The position numbers and the translations under genes are program-made. A DNA stretch of 26,438 nucleotides from an uncultured Muribaculaceae bacterium. GTDB taxonomy: Bacteria; Bacteroidota; Bacteroidia; Bacteroidales; Muribaculaceae. The notes under the pieces were generated by a model. It worked only from the letters and a program-made list of their open reading frames with translations, was not told where the DNA came from and ran no database searches. Of this stretch, positions 15,395-22,954 are shown one piece after another (position 1 is the first letter of the stretch; the number at the start of each line of letters is the position of its first letter). Location of the stretch: NCBI GenBank assembly GCA_910586565.1, contig CAJUIT010000025.1, positions 1 through 26,438 of the forward strand, read 5' to 3'.

Positions 15395-16318
15395 ATGTTG
15401 ATAAATTCATTTTTGACATATTTGCGGTGTGAGCTGAACTATTCGGCTCACACCGTTTTGTCGTATGCCACCGATATAAACCAATTCGCCTTACACATTA
15501 CCGGCGGGAAGCCCGAAACTTTCGACCCTCTCACCTGCACCGCCAACGACATCGGCTCCTGGACCCTAAGCCTTGCCGAAAACCATCGAAGCCACCGCAC
15601 AATCAGGCGGAAAGTGTCATCGCTGAGCACCTTCTACCGCTACCTCATGCGCAAACACGGCTTCCACTTCAACCCTGCCGCCGACGTGCCGCTGGCACGC
15701 ACACCGCGCACCCTCCCGGTGTTCATCCGCCCCGAGGAGATTGAAGCCATCCTCGATGAGCCGATAGTCGCAAAAAACGATTCGCTACCCGAAAAATTCA
15801 TCGCCACGCGCAACAGGTTGATACTGCTCATGTTCTACACCACGGGCATGCGCCGTGCCGAGCTCATTTCTCTCACCGACGCCAATGTAAACACCACCTC
15901 GGGCGAACTAAAAGTGCTCGGAAAGCGTAATAAGGAAAGAATAATCCCATTCGGCAAAGAGTTGACCGAAGCCATCATCGACTACCGCGCCCTGCGCCGC
16001 GGAGCCACAGGCCTCCTCTCCACAACAACATTCTTTGTGCGCCCCGACGGCTCTCCGCTCTACCCCTCGCTGGTTGAGCGTGTGGTGAAAAAAGCGCTCA
16101 CGGGTCACACGCGCGCCACGCGTCTCTCCCCCCACACCCTGCGGCACTCATTCGCCACCGACATGCTCAACAACGGAGCCGAACTCACCGGAGTGCAGCA
16201 GCTGCTCGGCCACAAATCACTATCGACAACACAGGTTTATACCCACATAACCTACCGCGAACTGAAACAGAATTACAAACTCGCGCATCCACGCGCACAA
16301 AAACATCAAGGAGGATAA
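15395..16318 (+). CDS. Tyrosine recombinase of the XerC/XerD type
   Basis: A 307-aa site-specific recombinase. It has an N-terminal SAM-like core-binding domain (about 1-100, LINSFLTYLRCELNYSAHTV) and a catalytic domain with the full active-site set: Arg153 (TTGMRRAEL), Lys177 (LGKRNKER), His247 and Arg250 (HTLRHSF), His273 (LLGHKS) and nucleophile Tyr282 (QVYTH). Xer enzymes resolve chromosome dimers at dif. The position between rpsU and hpf is the usual housekeeping location of this recombinase in Bacteroidales, which argues against a mobile integrase. Whether it acts as XerC or XerD is not clear. The last codons (Gln-Gly-Gly-stop) contain the Shine-Dalgarno site of hpf. Confidence 0.92.
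   Translation: MLINSFLTYLRCELNYSAHTVLSYATDINQFALHITGGKPETFDPLTCTANDIGSWTLSLAENHRSHRTIRRKVSSLSTFYRYLMRKHGFHFNPAADVPLARTPRTLPVFIRPEEIEAILDEPIVAKNDSLPEKFIATRNRLILLMFYTTGMRRAELISLTDANVNTTSGELKVLGKRNKERIIPFGKELTEAIIDYRALRRGATGLLSTTTFFVRPDGSPLYPSLVERVVKKALTGHTRATRLSPHTLRHSFATDMLNNGAELTGVQQLLGHKSLSTTQVYTHITYRELKQNYKLAHPRAQKHQGG
16308..16314 (+). promoter_or_regulatory. Strong Shine-Dalgarno site of hpf
   Basis: AAGGAGG lies 9 nt before the hpf ATG and overlaps the last three codons and stop region of the recombinase gene (stop at 16316-16318). It is the only perfect Shine-Dalgarno site I noticed before a gene in this window; the other starts are A/T-rich upstream, as is normal for Bacteroidota. Confidence 0.8.
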
Positions 16319-16323
16319 CTACT

Positions 16324-16611
16324 ATGGAAGTACGTATTCAAGCCATCCATTTCGACGCTACCGAAAAACTTGAAGCCTTCATCAACAAGAAAGCCGAGCG
16401 TCTGGCACGTCATAACAACGCTATCACCACCGTCGACGTCAAATTGTCGGTTGTAAAGCCCGAAACAGCAATGAACAAGGAAGCCGTGATTAAAGTCACC
16501 CAGCCTCAGGACGAGCTCGTTGCAACAAAAGTGGCCGACACCTTCGAAGAAGCCGTTGACCTTTGCCTCGAAGCGCTCGAACGCCAGCTCGAAAAACGCA
16601 AAAACGCCTGA
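16324..16611 (+). CDS. hpf: Ribosome hibernation-promoting factor, short HPF/YfiA (RaiA) type
   Basis: A 95-aa protein with the beta-alpha-beta-beta-beta-alpha layout of HPF/YfiA: MEVRIQAIHFDATEKLEAFI, then KLSVVKPE and EAVIKVTQPQDELVATKVA, and a C-terminal helix with AVDLCLEALERQLEKRKNA. It binds the 30S decoding region in resting cells and blocks mRNA and tRNA. There is no long-HPF C-terminal dimerisation domain. The ATG is set by a perfect Shine-Dalgarno site that overlaps the end of the recombinase gene, so translation is probably coupled. A strong terminator follows within 40 nt. Confidence 0.95.
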   Translation: MEVRIQAIHFDATEKLEAFINKKAERLARHNNAITTVDVKLSVVKPETAMNKEAVIKVTQPQDELVATKVADTFEEAVDLCLEALERQLEKRKNA

Positions 16612-16644
16612 TCACAACCTAACATACATCCGTTTTAACCCACC

Positions 16645-16677
16645 TGGGGTGTGTCGTCCGACACACCCCATTTTTTT
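16645..16677 (+). terminator. Strong rho-independent terminator after hpf
   Basis: A 12-bp perfect stem, TGGGGTGTGTCG (16645-16656) against CGACACACCCCA (16659-16670), with a 2-nt loop, is followed by seven T (16671-16677). It ends the rpsU-recombinase-hpf unit. Confidence 0.92.
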
Positions 16678-16709
16678 GCCACCTCCTCCACCTTCCTTCT
16701 CCCCACATC

Positions 16710-16790
16710 TATTTCTCACGGATTACGCGGATTGCACAGATTGGCCATGCGCAGCTGAATCCGTGTAATCCGTGTAATCCGTGAGAAATA
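16710..16790. repeat. Inverted pair of 9-bp-period repeats
   Basis: The left arm (16710-16742) and right arm (16758-16790) are reverse complements at 30 of 33 bases, around a 15-nt centre. The right arm is itself three tandem units of period 9 (AATCCGTGT twice, then AATCCGTGA) followed by GAAATA. The left arm shows the same period with drift. It lies between the hpf and fba terminators. Confidence 0.85.
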
Positions 16791-16848
16791 AAAGAAACGT
16801 CGGCAAGCGACAATCTGATGCTCCCGCAAAAAAATGCGGGCATGAACG

Positions 16849-16884
16849 AAAAAAACGGTGCGCCGGGAAACCGACACACCGTTT
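16849..16884 (-). terminator. Rho-independent terminator of fba
   Basis: On the minus strand, AAACGGTG (16884-16877) pairs with CACCGTTT (16860-16853). There is an inner CGG/CCG pairing closed by a 4-nt loop, and seven T follow (16855-16849). It is 25 nt after the fba stop. A second small hairpin (CCCGCA/TGCGGG, 16823-16840) lies just beyond. Confidence 0.82.
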
Positions 16885-16908
16885 GTGTTTCAAATTCGGG
16901 AAACTGAA

Positions 16909-17907
16909 TTATTCAGCCTTGCCGTTTGAGCCGAGCACGTTAACGATTTTGTGCTTGTAGAGTTTTTCCATTTCGTCGCGAGCCGGACCGAGATATTTGC
17001 GGGGGTCGAATTCGCCGGGCTTTTCGTCGAAAGTCTTGCGGATTGAAGCGGTCATAGCCAGACGCGAGTCAGAGTCGATGTTGATTTTGCAAACAGCGCT
17101 CTTGGCAGCCTTGCGGAGTTCCTCTTCGGGGATACCGATAGCATCGGGAAGTTTGCCGCCATGTTCGTTGATCATGTCAACATATTCCTGGGGAACAGAC
17201 GAAGAACCGTGGAGCACGATGGGGAAGCCGGGGAGTTTCTCCATAACGGCATCGAGAACGTCGAATGCCAAGGGGGGAGGAACGAGACGGCCTTCGGCGT
17301 TGCGGGTGCACTGTTCGGGAGTGAACTTGTAAGCACCGTGGCTTGTGCCGATTGAGATAGCGAGCGAGTCGCAGCCAGTGCGGGTAGCGAAGTCGATAAC
17401 CTCTTCGGGGTCGGTGTAGGTGTGGTGATCCGACGAAACTTCATCCTCAACACCTGCCAGCACGCCGAGCTCACCTTCAACGGTTACGTCGAACTGATGT
17501 GCATAGTCAACAACTTTCTTTGTGAGGGCAACATTCTCCTCATAGGGGAGGTGCGAACCGTCGATCATCACCGAAGAGAAACCGTTGTCGATGCAGCTCT
17601 TGCAAAGCTCGAAGCTGTCGCCGTGGTCGAGGTGAAGAACAATCTGGGGCTTTTCCCAGCCGAGTTCTTTGGCATATTCAACAGCACCCTGAGCCATGTA
17701 GCGGAGAAGGGTTGCGTTGGCATAGTTACGGGCGCCTTTCGACACCTGGAGGATTACGGGCGACTTCTCCTCGGCAGCGGCCTTGATGATGGCCTGAAGC
17801 TGCTCCATGTTGTTGAAGTTGAAAGCCGGGATTGCATATCCCCCTTTGATGGCCTTTGCAAACATCTCGCGGGTGTTCACCAGGCCCAGTTCTTTATAGC
17901 TTACCAT
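16909..17907 (-). CDS. fba: Class II fructose-1,6-bisphosphate aldolase
   Basis: A 332-aa zinc-dependent aldolase that splits fructose-1,6-bisphosphate into dihydroxyacetone phosphate and glyceraldehyde-3-phosphate, in glycolysis and gluconeogenesis. The class II marks are present: AIPAFNFNNMEQLQAI near the N-terminus, VLHLDHGDSFE with the metal-binding HxDH motif, SVMIDGSHLPYEEN, VEGELGVLAG, SIGTSHGAYKF, IVLHGSSSVP and CKINIDSDSRLA. The frame is open to 18102, but the ATG at 17907 (MVSYKELGLVNTREMF) begins the conserved sequence. The extra upstream part spans the leader hairpin and the promoter. It lies downstream of the M16 peptidase gene on the same strand but has its own -7 element and terminator. 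Confidence 0.96.
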   Translation of the reverse strand: MVSYKELGLVNTREMFAKAIKGGYAIPAFNFNNMEQLQAIIKAAAEEKSPVILQVSKGARNYANATLLRYMAQGAVEYAKELGWEKPQIVLHLDHGDSFELCKSCIDNGFSSVMIDGSHLPYEENVALTKKVVDYAHQFDVTVEGELGVLAGVEDEVSSDHHTYTDPEEVIDFATRTGCDSLAISIGTSHGAYKFTPEQCTRNAEGRLVPPPLAFDVLDAVMEKLPGFPIVLHGSSSVPQEYVDMINEHGGKLPDAIGIPEEELRKAAKSAVCKINIDSDSRLAMTASIRKTFDEKPGEFDPRKYLGPARDEMEKLYKHKIVNVLGSNGKAE

Positions 17908-17995
17908 GTTAATTAAATGAATAAAGTATGGATTTTTGATGAGTCTTTTCCAATCGCTACGCCGCTGTGTCATCAGGGCGTAAAACAATTCAACA

Positions 17996-18052
17996 AAAGC
18001 TCCGGCACGATGGTTGCGGCTTTCAACGGCCGCAATCGTCGGCCGGAGCTTT
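17996..18052 (-). promoter_or_regulatory. Long stem-loop at the predicted 5' end of the fba mRNA
   Basis: AAAGCTCCGGC (17996-18006) pairs exactly with GCCGGAGCTTT (18042-18052). The stem continues inward past one unpaired base to TTGCGGC/GCCGCAA (18014-18020 with 18029-18035), closing an 8-nt loop. About 22 of 24 possible pairs form on the minus-strand RNA. It begins only a few nucleotides after the predicted start and is followed by TTTTGTT, so it could stabilise the 5' end or act as an attenuator. Confidence 0.7.
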
Positions 18053-18060
18053 AACGATTG

Positions 18061-18068
18061 CAAAATTA
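18061..18068 (-). promoter_or_regulatory. -7 element of the fba promoter
   Basis: On the minus strand it reads TAATTTTG followed by CA, matching TAnnTTTG. No TTTG is found at the -33 distance. An ACGAA-aaa-TTCGT dyad abuts it upstream. The predicted start near 18056 gives a leader of about 150 nt. Confidence 0.55.
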
Positions 18069-18145
18069 CGAATTTTTCGTTAGAGCACAGCTCTTTTTGC
18101 AAATTTTATTAGTTGGAATCACCCCTGCGGGGGCACTCCGCGCAA

Positions 18146-21109
18146 TCAATATCCGAAGATATCCTCGGGGGTAAGAATCACAACCTTGCCGAGCTTGCCG
18201 AGGGCATCCATATCGAGGTCCTCGATTTTACCGAGTATACCGTAGTAGTATTTGCGACCCTTCACGTTTTCCTGCTGGAATTTCACAATATCGTCGAGTG
18301 TGAGTGCGGGGAGAGCCTCGAAGGTTTCGCGGTCGAGGTCCAGACCGGCCGAGCGGTTCTTCCCGTTGCCGTCGAGCGAGGGAGCGAGCTGACGGTCCTC
18401 GGCATAGATGTAGGCCCACGCGATATTGTCATCGATAATGCGGTTGGTGCGCAGACGCGATTCAATTGCATCTTTGGCAACCTTGAAGGCAGCTTCGCTC
18501 TGAGGCATGTCGTTGATGATTTCGTTGAAAGCGCCAACGGCATCCATCAGTTTGTCGTTCTGGGTAGCAATCTGTGCCACGTAGTTGTAGGGGCGGTTCC
18601 ACTTCGAAGGTTCGGAAAGCACAGCCCAGGCCGAGTAGGCCAGCGAGCGGGCCTCACGCATCTCCTGGAACACGATTGCGTTCATCGAGCCGCCGAAATA
18701 TTCGTTATAGAGCTGCACTTCGGGGTGGATTGCGGGGTCGAACTCCTTGCCGTCGTTGGCATACATGCTCATGTAGAGCTGCTTGGCATCGTAGGGAGCC
18801 ACAAACACAACGGTTTCCTCGGGCTGCAAGGATTCGTGACGGTCGAATGCCGCAGGAGCCTTGAGTTCAACACCTTTCACGTGGTGCTCGTCGAGATCGG
18901 CCACAACGGCGTTCTCTGTCAGCGGTCCGTAGTAGATGATGCGGTGGGTAAGCCCGAGCAAGTTGCGCAGCGAATTTTCAAGCGTTGCTGCTCCTGCCGA
19001 GCGCAGTTCATCCTCACTCACGACGGTTGCCTTCACATAGTCGGCACCGTAGGTCATGTAGGTGCGCAGACGCTGGAAGTTGCGCTGCTGGTTGGCTTTG
19101 GCATCGGCACGCGATTTAAGCTGGGTCTCGACAAACGAGTTGAAAATCTCGGGGTCGGCAACGGCCTCGTTGATAAGTTTTTCGAGAAGATCGAGAGCCT
19201 TGTTCATATTCTCGCTCAAGCCGCGCAGAACGATATAGGAACGCTCGGCACCAACGCTTACCATATATTCACATGCCAGAGAATAGAACGCCTCCTGAAC
19301 CTCGGCGGGTGTCATATCCTTGGTGCCGGCGAGATTGATGTATTGGGCGGCGTAGGGGAGCATGCGGTCGGCCCAGCTGCCTGTCTCATAAACGAATGTG
19401 AGGTCGAACAGCTCGTTGTAGGGGTTGTGGGTGTAGAGTAGCTGTGTGCCGTTGGCAAGAGTTGTGGAGCGCAGCTCTTTCTGGAAATCAACGAATTTGG
19501 GTTCGATAGGCTCAACCTGCATCCCAACAAGCTGTGTGAGGAAAGTGGAGGCGGTGTCGCGGTTGGTGACGATGGGTGTGATTGCCGGTTTGGAAATCTT
19601 AAGCTCATCCTTGGGTGCGCCCTGACGCTTGGCGATTGCGGCATAGTTGCGCGCGCCGAGATATTTGTTGGCCATAGCCACAACATCGGCTTTTGTCACA
19701 CCTTTGATGCGGTCGAGCTCCTTCACGGCATCGGCCCACGACTGACCGTTGACAAACGCTTCAACGTAGTAGTTGGCACGGTCGCTGTTGTCGAGGAACG
19801 ATTTCTCAAGCTGCAGCAGCATGTTGGCCTTTACGGCATCGACAAGTGCCTCGCTGAATTCGCCGTTGCGAACTTTGGCCAGCTCGTCGAGCAGGAGGAC
19901 CTCAACTTCATCGAGTGTCTGACCGCCACGGGGCAGACCAACCATGATGAAGCCACCCTGGTCGGCCATCGAGTAGAGGTAAGCGCCCGATGCGAGCACT
20001 TTCTGCGCCTGGTCGAGATTGAGGTCCATCAAACCGGCCGAACCGTTCGACAGCACCTGCGACAACACCTGCAGGGGGAGAACGTCGTCGTCGGCAGCGG
20101 CGGGGATGCGCCACGCAAGGGTGATGCGCTCGGCATCGTTGCCCCACACCTCCTCACGCACGGGCTCGGTGAAGGGAGCCTCGGGCTTGATTTCAAGACG
20201 TTTGATGTTGTTGTTGGGCTTCATGTCGCCGAAATATTTCACAATCACGTCAACGGCCTCATCGGGGTTGAAATCGCCCGATAGGGCAATTGCCATGTTG
20301 TTGGGCACATACCACATCTCGTGATATTTCTTGATGTTGGTAATCGACGGATTTTTCAGGTGGGTTTGTGTGCCAAGCACGGTCTGTGTGCCGTAGGGGT
20401 GCGAGGGGAACAGGGTTGCGAGCATCTTCTCAGAGCTCTTGCGGTTGTCGTTGGTGAGCGACATGTTCTTCTCCTCGTAGATGGTTTCCAACTCGGTGTG
20501 GAAGCCGCGGATAACGGGATTCTTGAAACGGTCGGCCTGCACGATTGCCCAGCGCTCGAGTTCGTTGGAGGGGATATTCTCAACGTAGCAGGTCACATCC
20601 TGCGATGTGTAGGCGTTGGTGCCGTTGGCGCCGATTGCAGCCATCATCTTGTCATACTCGTTGGGGATGGCAAGCTTGGAGGCCTCGTAGCTCACCGAGT
20701 CGATTGCGTGGTAGAGGTCGGCACGGGCAATTGAATCGGTGGTCATGCGGTAGGTCTCGAACAGCGATTCAATCTGGTCGAGCATAGGTTTCTCGCGGGC
20801 GTAGTCAACGGTGCCGAAGTTCGGGGTGCCCTTGAACATCAGGTGCTCGAAATAGTGGGCCAGACCGGTGGTTTCGGCGGGGTCGTTCTTACCGCCGACA
20901 CGCACGGCGATGTAGGTTTGGATGCGGGGCTCGCGGGGGTTCTGTGTCATGAACACTTTCAACCCGTTGGGGAGAGTGTAGATTTTTGTGTGGAGGGGAT
21001 CACCGGGCACCGAATCGTAGGCATACTTCGGTGCTGCGGTTGCCCATGATGCTGAGAGCAACGCCACGGCGAGCTGCAGCCACATTTTCTTTGTTGTGAT
21101 GAAACGCAT
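18146..21109 (-). CDS. M16-family (insulinase/pitrilysin-type) zinc metallopeptidase, exported
   Basis: A 987-aa protein with a signal peptide (MRFITTKKMW, a hydrophobic stretch, then ASWATAA), so it is probably periplasmic. The N-terminal M16 unit carries the inverted zinc motif HYFEH (His85, Glu88, His89) and a downstream ELETIYEEKNMS segment that supplies the third ligand. A second M16 unit from about residue 530 (TTLANGTQLLYTHNPYNELFDL, ending in a catalytically silent half) completes the clamshell. Two-unit M16 proteins of about 950-1000 residues are common in Bacteroidales and degrade peptides. The start at 21109 precedes the signal peptide. A weak CCCC/GGGG hairpin (18122-18133) follows the stop. 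A promoter candidate lies at 21191-21223. Confidence 0.93.
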   Translation of the reverse strand: MRFITTKKMWLQLAVALLSASWATAAPKYAYDSVPGDPLHTKIYTLPNGLKVFMTQNPREPRIQTYIAVRVGGKNDPAETTGLAHYFEHLMFKGTPNFGTVDYAREKPMLDQIESLFETYRMTTDSIARADLYHAIDSVSYEASKLAIPNEYDKMMAAIGANGTNAYTSQDVTCYVENIPSNELERWAIVQADRFKNPVIRGFHTELETIYEEKNMSLTNDNRKSSEKMLATLFPSHPYGTQTVLGTQTHLKNPSITNIKKYHEMWYVPNNMAIALSGDFNPDEAVDVIVKYFGDMKPNNNIKRLEIKPEAPFTEPVREEVWGNDAERITLAWRIPAAADDDVLPLQVLSQVLSNGSAGLMDLNLDQAQKVLASGAYLYSMADQGGFIMVGLPRGGQTLDEVEVLLLDELAKVRNGEFSEALVDAVKANMLLQLEKSFLDNSDRANYYVEAFVNGQSWADAVKELDRIKGVTKADVVAMANKYLGARNYAAIAKRQGAPKDELKISKPAITPIVTNRDTASTFLTQLVGMQVEPIEPKFVDFQKELRSTTLANGTQLLYTHNPYNELFDLTFVYETGSWADRMLPYAAQYINLAGTKDMTPAEVQEAFYSLACEYMVSVGAERSYIVLRGLSENMNKALDLLEKLINEAVADPEIFNSFVETQLKSRADAKANQQRNFQRLRTYMTYGADYVKATVVSEDELRSAGAATLENSLRNLLGLTHRIIYYGPLTENAVVADLDEHHVKGVELKAPAAFDRHESLQPEETVVFVAPYDAKQLYMSMYANDGKEFDPAIHPEVQLYNEYFGGSMNAIVFQEMREARSLAYSAWAVLSEPSKWNRPYNYVAQIATQNDKLMDAVGAFNEIINDMPQSEAAFKVAKDAIESRLRTNRIIDDNIAWAYIYAEDRQLAPSLDGNGKNRSAGLDLDRETFEALPALTLDDIVKFQQENVKGRKYYYGILGKIEDLDMDALGKLGKVVILTPEDIFGY

Positions 21110-21190
21110 GAATAAATTAATTGGGATAAGACATTTAGTTTGCCGGGCGCCGGGAATTAATCAATCCGCCGGTCACCGCGTTTAATTGAG

Positions 21191-21223
21191 CAAAAGTAGT
21201 GATTATTTGTGAAATAACGCAAC
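21191..21223 (-). promoter_or_regulatory. Candidate promoter of the M16 peptidase gene
   Basis: On the minus strand, TACTTTTG (21191-21198) matches TAnnTTTG. Twenty-one nt upstream is GTTG (21220-21223), one base off TTTG. The predicted start near 21186 leaves a leader of about 77 nt. Confidence 0.5.
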
Positions 21224-21364
21224 TTTCTGCAAACACGAAACAACTTTTTTATTCATTTTTACCACACGACGCTAATCACAACCACCGGTAGCCGGTTAAC
21301 TCCAAACACAGCTCCAATCGTCATATATTTAGACTCATAAAACACGAACCACTTACCACTAACC

Positions 21365-22519
21365 ATGAACCGAAAAAACTTGAAGATTTGGATGTCGGCG
21401 GCGACCCTTTGTGTTGTTGCCGGCGTGTCGGGCACTGCAATCGGCCTCGGTGGCACCCCACAGGCTGCCGGGAATGTAGCCGGAGCTCCCTCCGACCTTA
21501 AATGCGAGGACCTCTACCGCCCTGTGGCTGTCAACACCCTCACTCCGCGATTAAGCTGGAAACTCCCCGCCGACTGGAAAGCGCAGAGCGCCTACGAAAT
21601 TCAAATCGGAACCGACAGCGCCGCTCTTGCCAACGGCGGGAGCTCCGACCTCTGGGCATCAGGGAAAGTGCAGTCGGCCCGCTCGGTGAATGTGGAATAT
21701 GCCGGCGAATCGCTCCAACCCGGCATGCTGGCCTATTGGCGCGTGCGGCTGTGGGACAGCGACGGCATCCCCTCGGGCTGGAGCGAGGTCAACCGCTTCG
21801 GCATCGGTTATGTCGACGGCAATGAGATGCCCGGCGAATACATCGGCATGCCTGAAGGTGCATCGGGCAACCTTCCGCAAAAATATCTGTTGATTCCCAA
21901 CAGGGTCTACACAGGCATAGCCAATCATCGCTACAACACCGAGAAATATCTCACAGGAATCGACTACCCGGTTGAATATGTGGGCTTCAGCACCGTCGAC
22001 AAAATTCATTGGGACTCCGACGAAATCGACCATGTTGAAATCCGCTTCAACGTGAAAACCTCAGCCGATGCCGAGGTGGGGAAAGACTACCGCCTTGAAA
22101 TCCTTTCTGGCGACGAGGAAAACTCCTATTATCAGTATGTGGGGAATGCCCTGATCTACAACAACGCCACATTCAACTACAGCATCAACTCCGACAGCCG
22201 ACTGTTTGAGAACGGCACCTTCGCATCCGACGACGCCGGCCGCTACACCCCTGCCGGCCCATATCAGGCGGGCGATGAAAATATCTATGCCGCCGACCAG
22301 ATTAAAGATCTCGGACCCTCAATCCGGCAGAAATTCGGCGGAAACTTCTCAACCATCCGCATCACCCGCGGACAGTCGGCAGTCGACGAAACCGTTGCCG
22401 GTGAGAACGACGACACACCCGAATATTTCGACCTCCGCGGCATGCGCGTGGAAAATCCCCGCAACGGCATCTACATCCGCCGCACAGGGAAGAAAATCGA
22501 CAAAGTGATAGTTCGCTGA
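21365..22519 (+). CDS. Chimeric exported protein: GH78 N-terminal domain fused to the C-terminal half of a secreted cohesin-like protein
   Basis: A 384-aa protein. Residues 1-40 are a signal peptide-like N-terminus. Residues about 41-152 are the Ig-like domain that starts alpha-L-rhamnosidases of family GH78: DLKCEDLYRPVAVNTLTPRL, AYEIQIGTDSA, SDLWASGKVQSARSVNVEYA, YWRVRLWDSDGIPSGWSEV. No GH78 catalytic part follows. After roughly residue 155-168 the sequence turns into a different family: VEIRFNVKTSADAEVGKDYR, which resembles the last strands of a cohesin-like domain, and a C-terminal tail YFDLRGMRVENPRNGIYIRR typical of secreted Bacteroidales proteins. The missing GH78 parts are in the next gene, 27 nt downstream, which in turn starts with the missing half of this second family. 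Function of the fused product unknown. Confidence 0.8.
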   Translation: MNRKNLKIWMSAATLCVVAGVSGTAIGLGGTPQAAGNVAGAPSDLKCEDLYRPVAVNTLTPRLSWKLPADWKAQSAYEIQIGTDSAALANGGSSDLWASGKVQSARSVNVEYAGESLQPGMLAYWRVRLWDSDGIPSGWSEVNRFGIGYVDGNEMPGEYIGMPEGASGNLPQKYLLIPNRVYTGIANHRYNTEKYLTGIDYPVEYVGFSTVDKIHWDSDEIDHVEIRFNVKTSADAEVGKDYRLEILSGDEENSYYQYVGNALIYNNATFNYSINSDSRLFENGTFASDDAGRYTPAGPYQAGDENIYAADQIKDLGPSIRQKFGGNFSTIRITRGQSAVDETVAGENDDTPEYFDLRGMRVENPRNGIYIRRTGKKIDKVIVR

Positions 22520-22954
22520 TTCCAACCCTCCAATCACATTCCTAACATGAAAAGTGCAAAGAAATACTACATATCGGCTGCCGCTTTGATGGTGCTTGCA
22601 GCCTGCGGCTCACAAATCACCCAGATTTTCATGCCCGATTCGGTGGCTGCCGGAGATTCATTCCCCGTTATGGTCGAACTGAGCGTCGACACCAAAGGGA
22701 GCCTCAACCCCTCGGGCAACAGCTACGGCAATTTCGCCATCCGCCTGCCGAAAGGTTGGAGCGTTGAGAAATCGGCCGACTTCACCGACGATGAGGTGAA
22801 AGCCGGTTTCAAGAAACTCTATTTCACCGACCAATTCGTTTCCGATATTCTCAGTTGCCCCGTGATGCCCACCAATGATTGTGAGACTCCCGAAAGCGTC
22901 TACGAGGAGTGCAAGGAGATGGGAACAATGGTGGCCTACGTCTACCCCAAAGCT
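21823..22954 (+). other. Putative 1131-bp inside-out insertion within a GH78 gene
   Basis: TGAGATG occurs at 21823-21829 and 22954-22960, exactly 1131 bp (377 codons) apart, with GAG ATG in the same frame in both genes. Between them lie the 3' half and then, after a 27-nt spacer, the 5' half of one secreted-protein gene. That is what integration of a circle carrying this gene would leave. Removing the segment gives a GH78 of about 888 aa; rejoining the halves gives a protein of about 367 aa. The exact joints are uncertain: the first could lie up to about 21885 because GEYIGMPEGAS may still be GH78. Confidence 0.55.

Noticed and set aside
15395..16318. Integrase of a mobile element or integron, possibly responsible for the GH78 chimera
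   Set aside because: The recombinase is in the standard rpsU-recombinase-hpf housekeeping setting, without att sites or cargo genes, and is 5 kb from the chimera. Nothing links them.
17908..18102. Upstream extension of the aldolase frame (65 extra codons)
   Set aside because: It would have to be translated through the leader hairpin and the -7 promoter box, and the conserved family start is at 17907.
18113..19441. Long open frame (442 codons) on the plus strand opposite the M16 peptidase gene
   Set aside because: It is the antisense shadow of a clearly conserved gene, with Val/His/Gly-rich unstructured composition and no family motifs. Similar shadows lie at 12386-13393, 13397-14458, 17422-17916 and 25259-26287.
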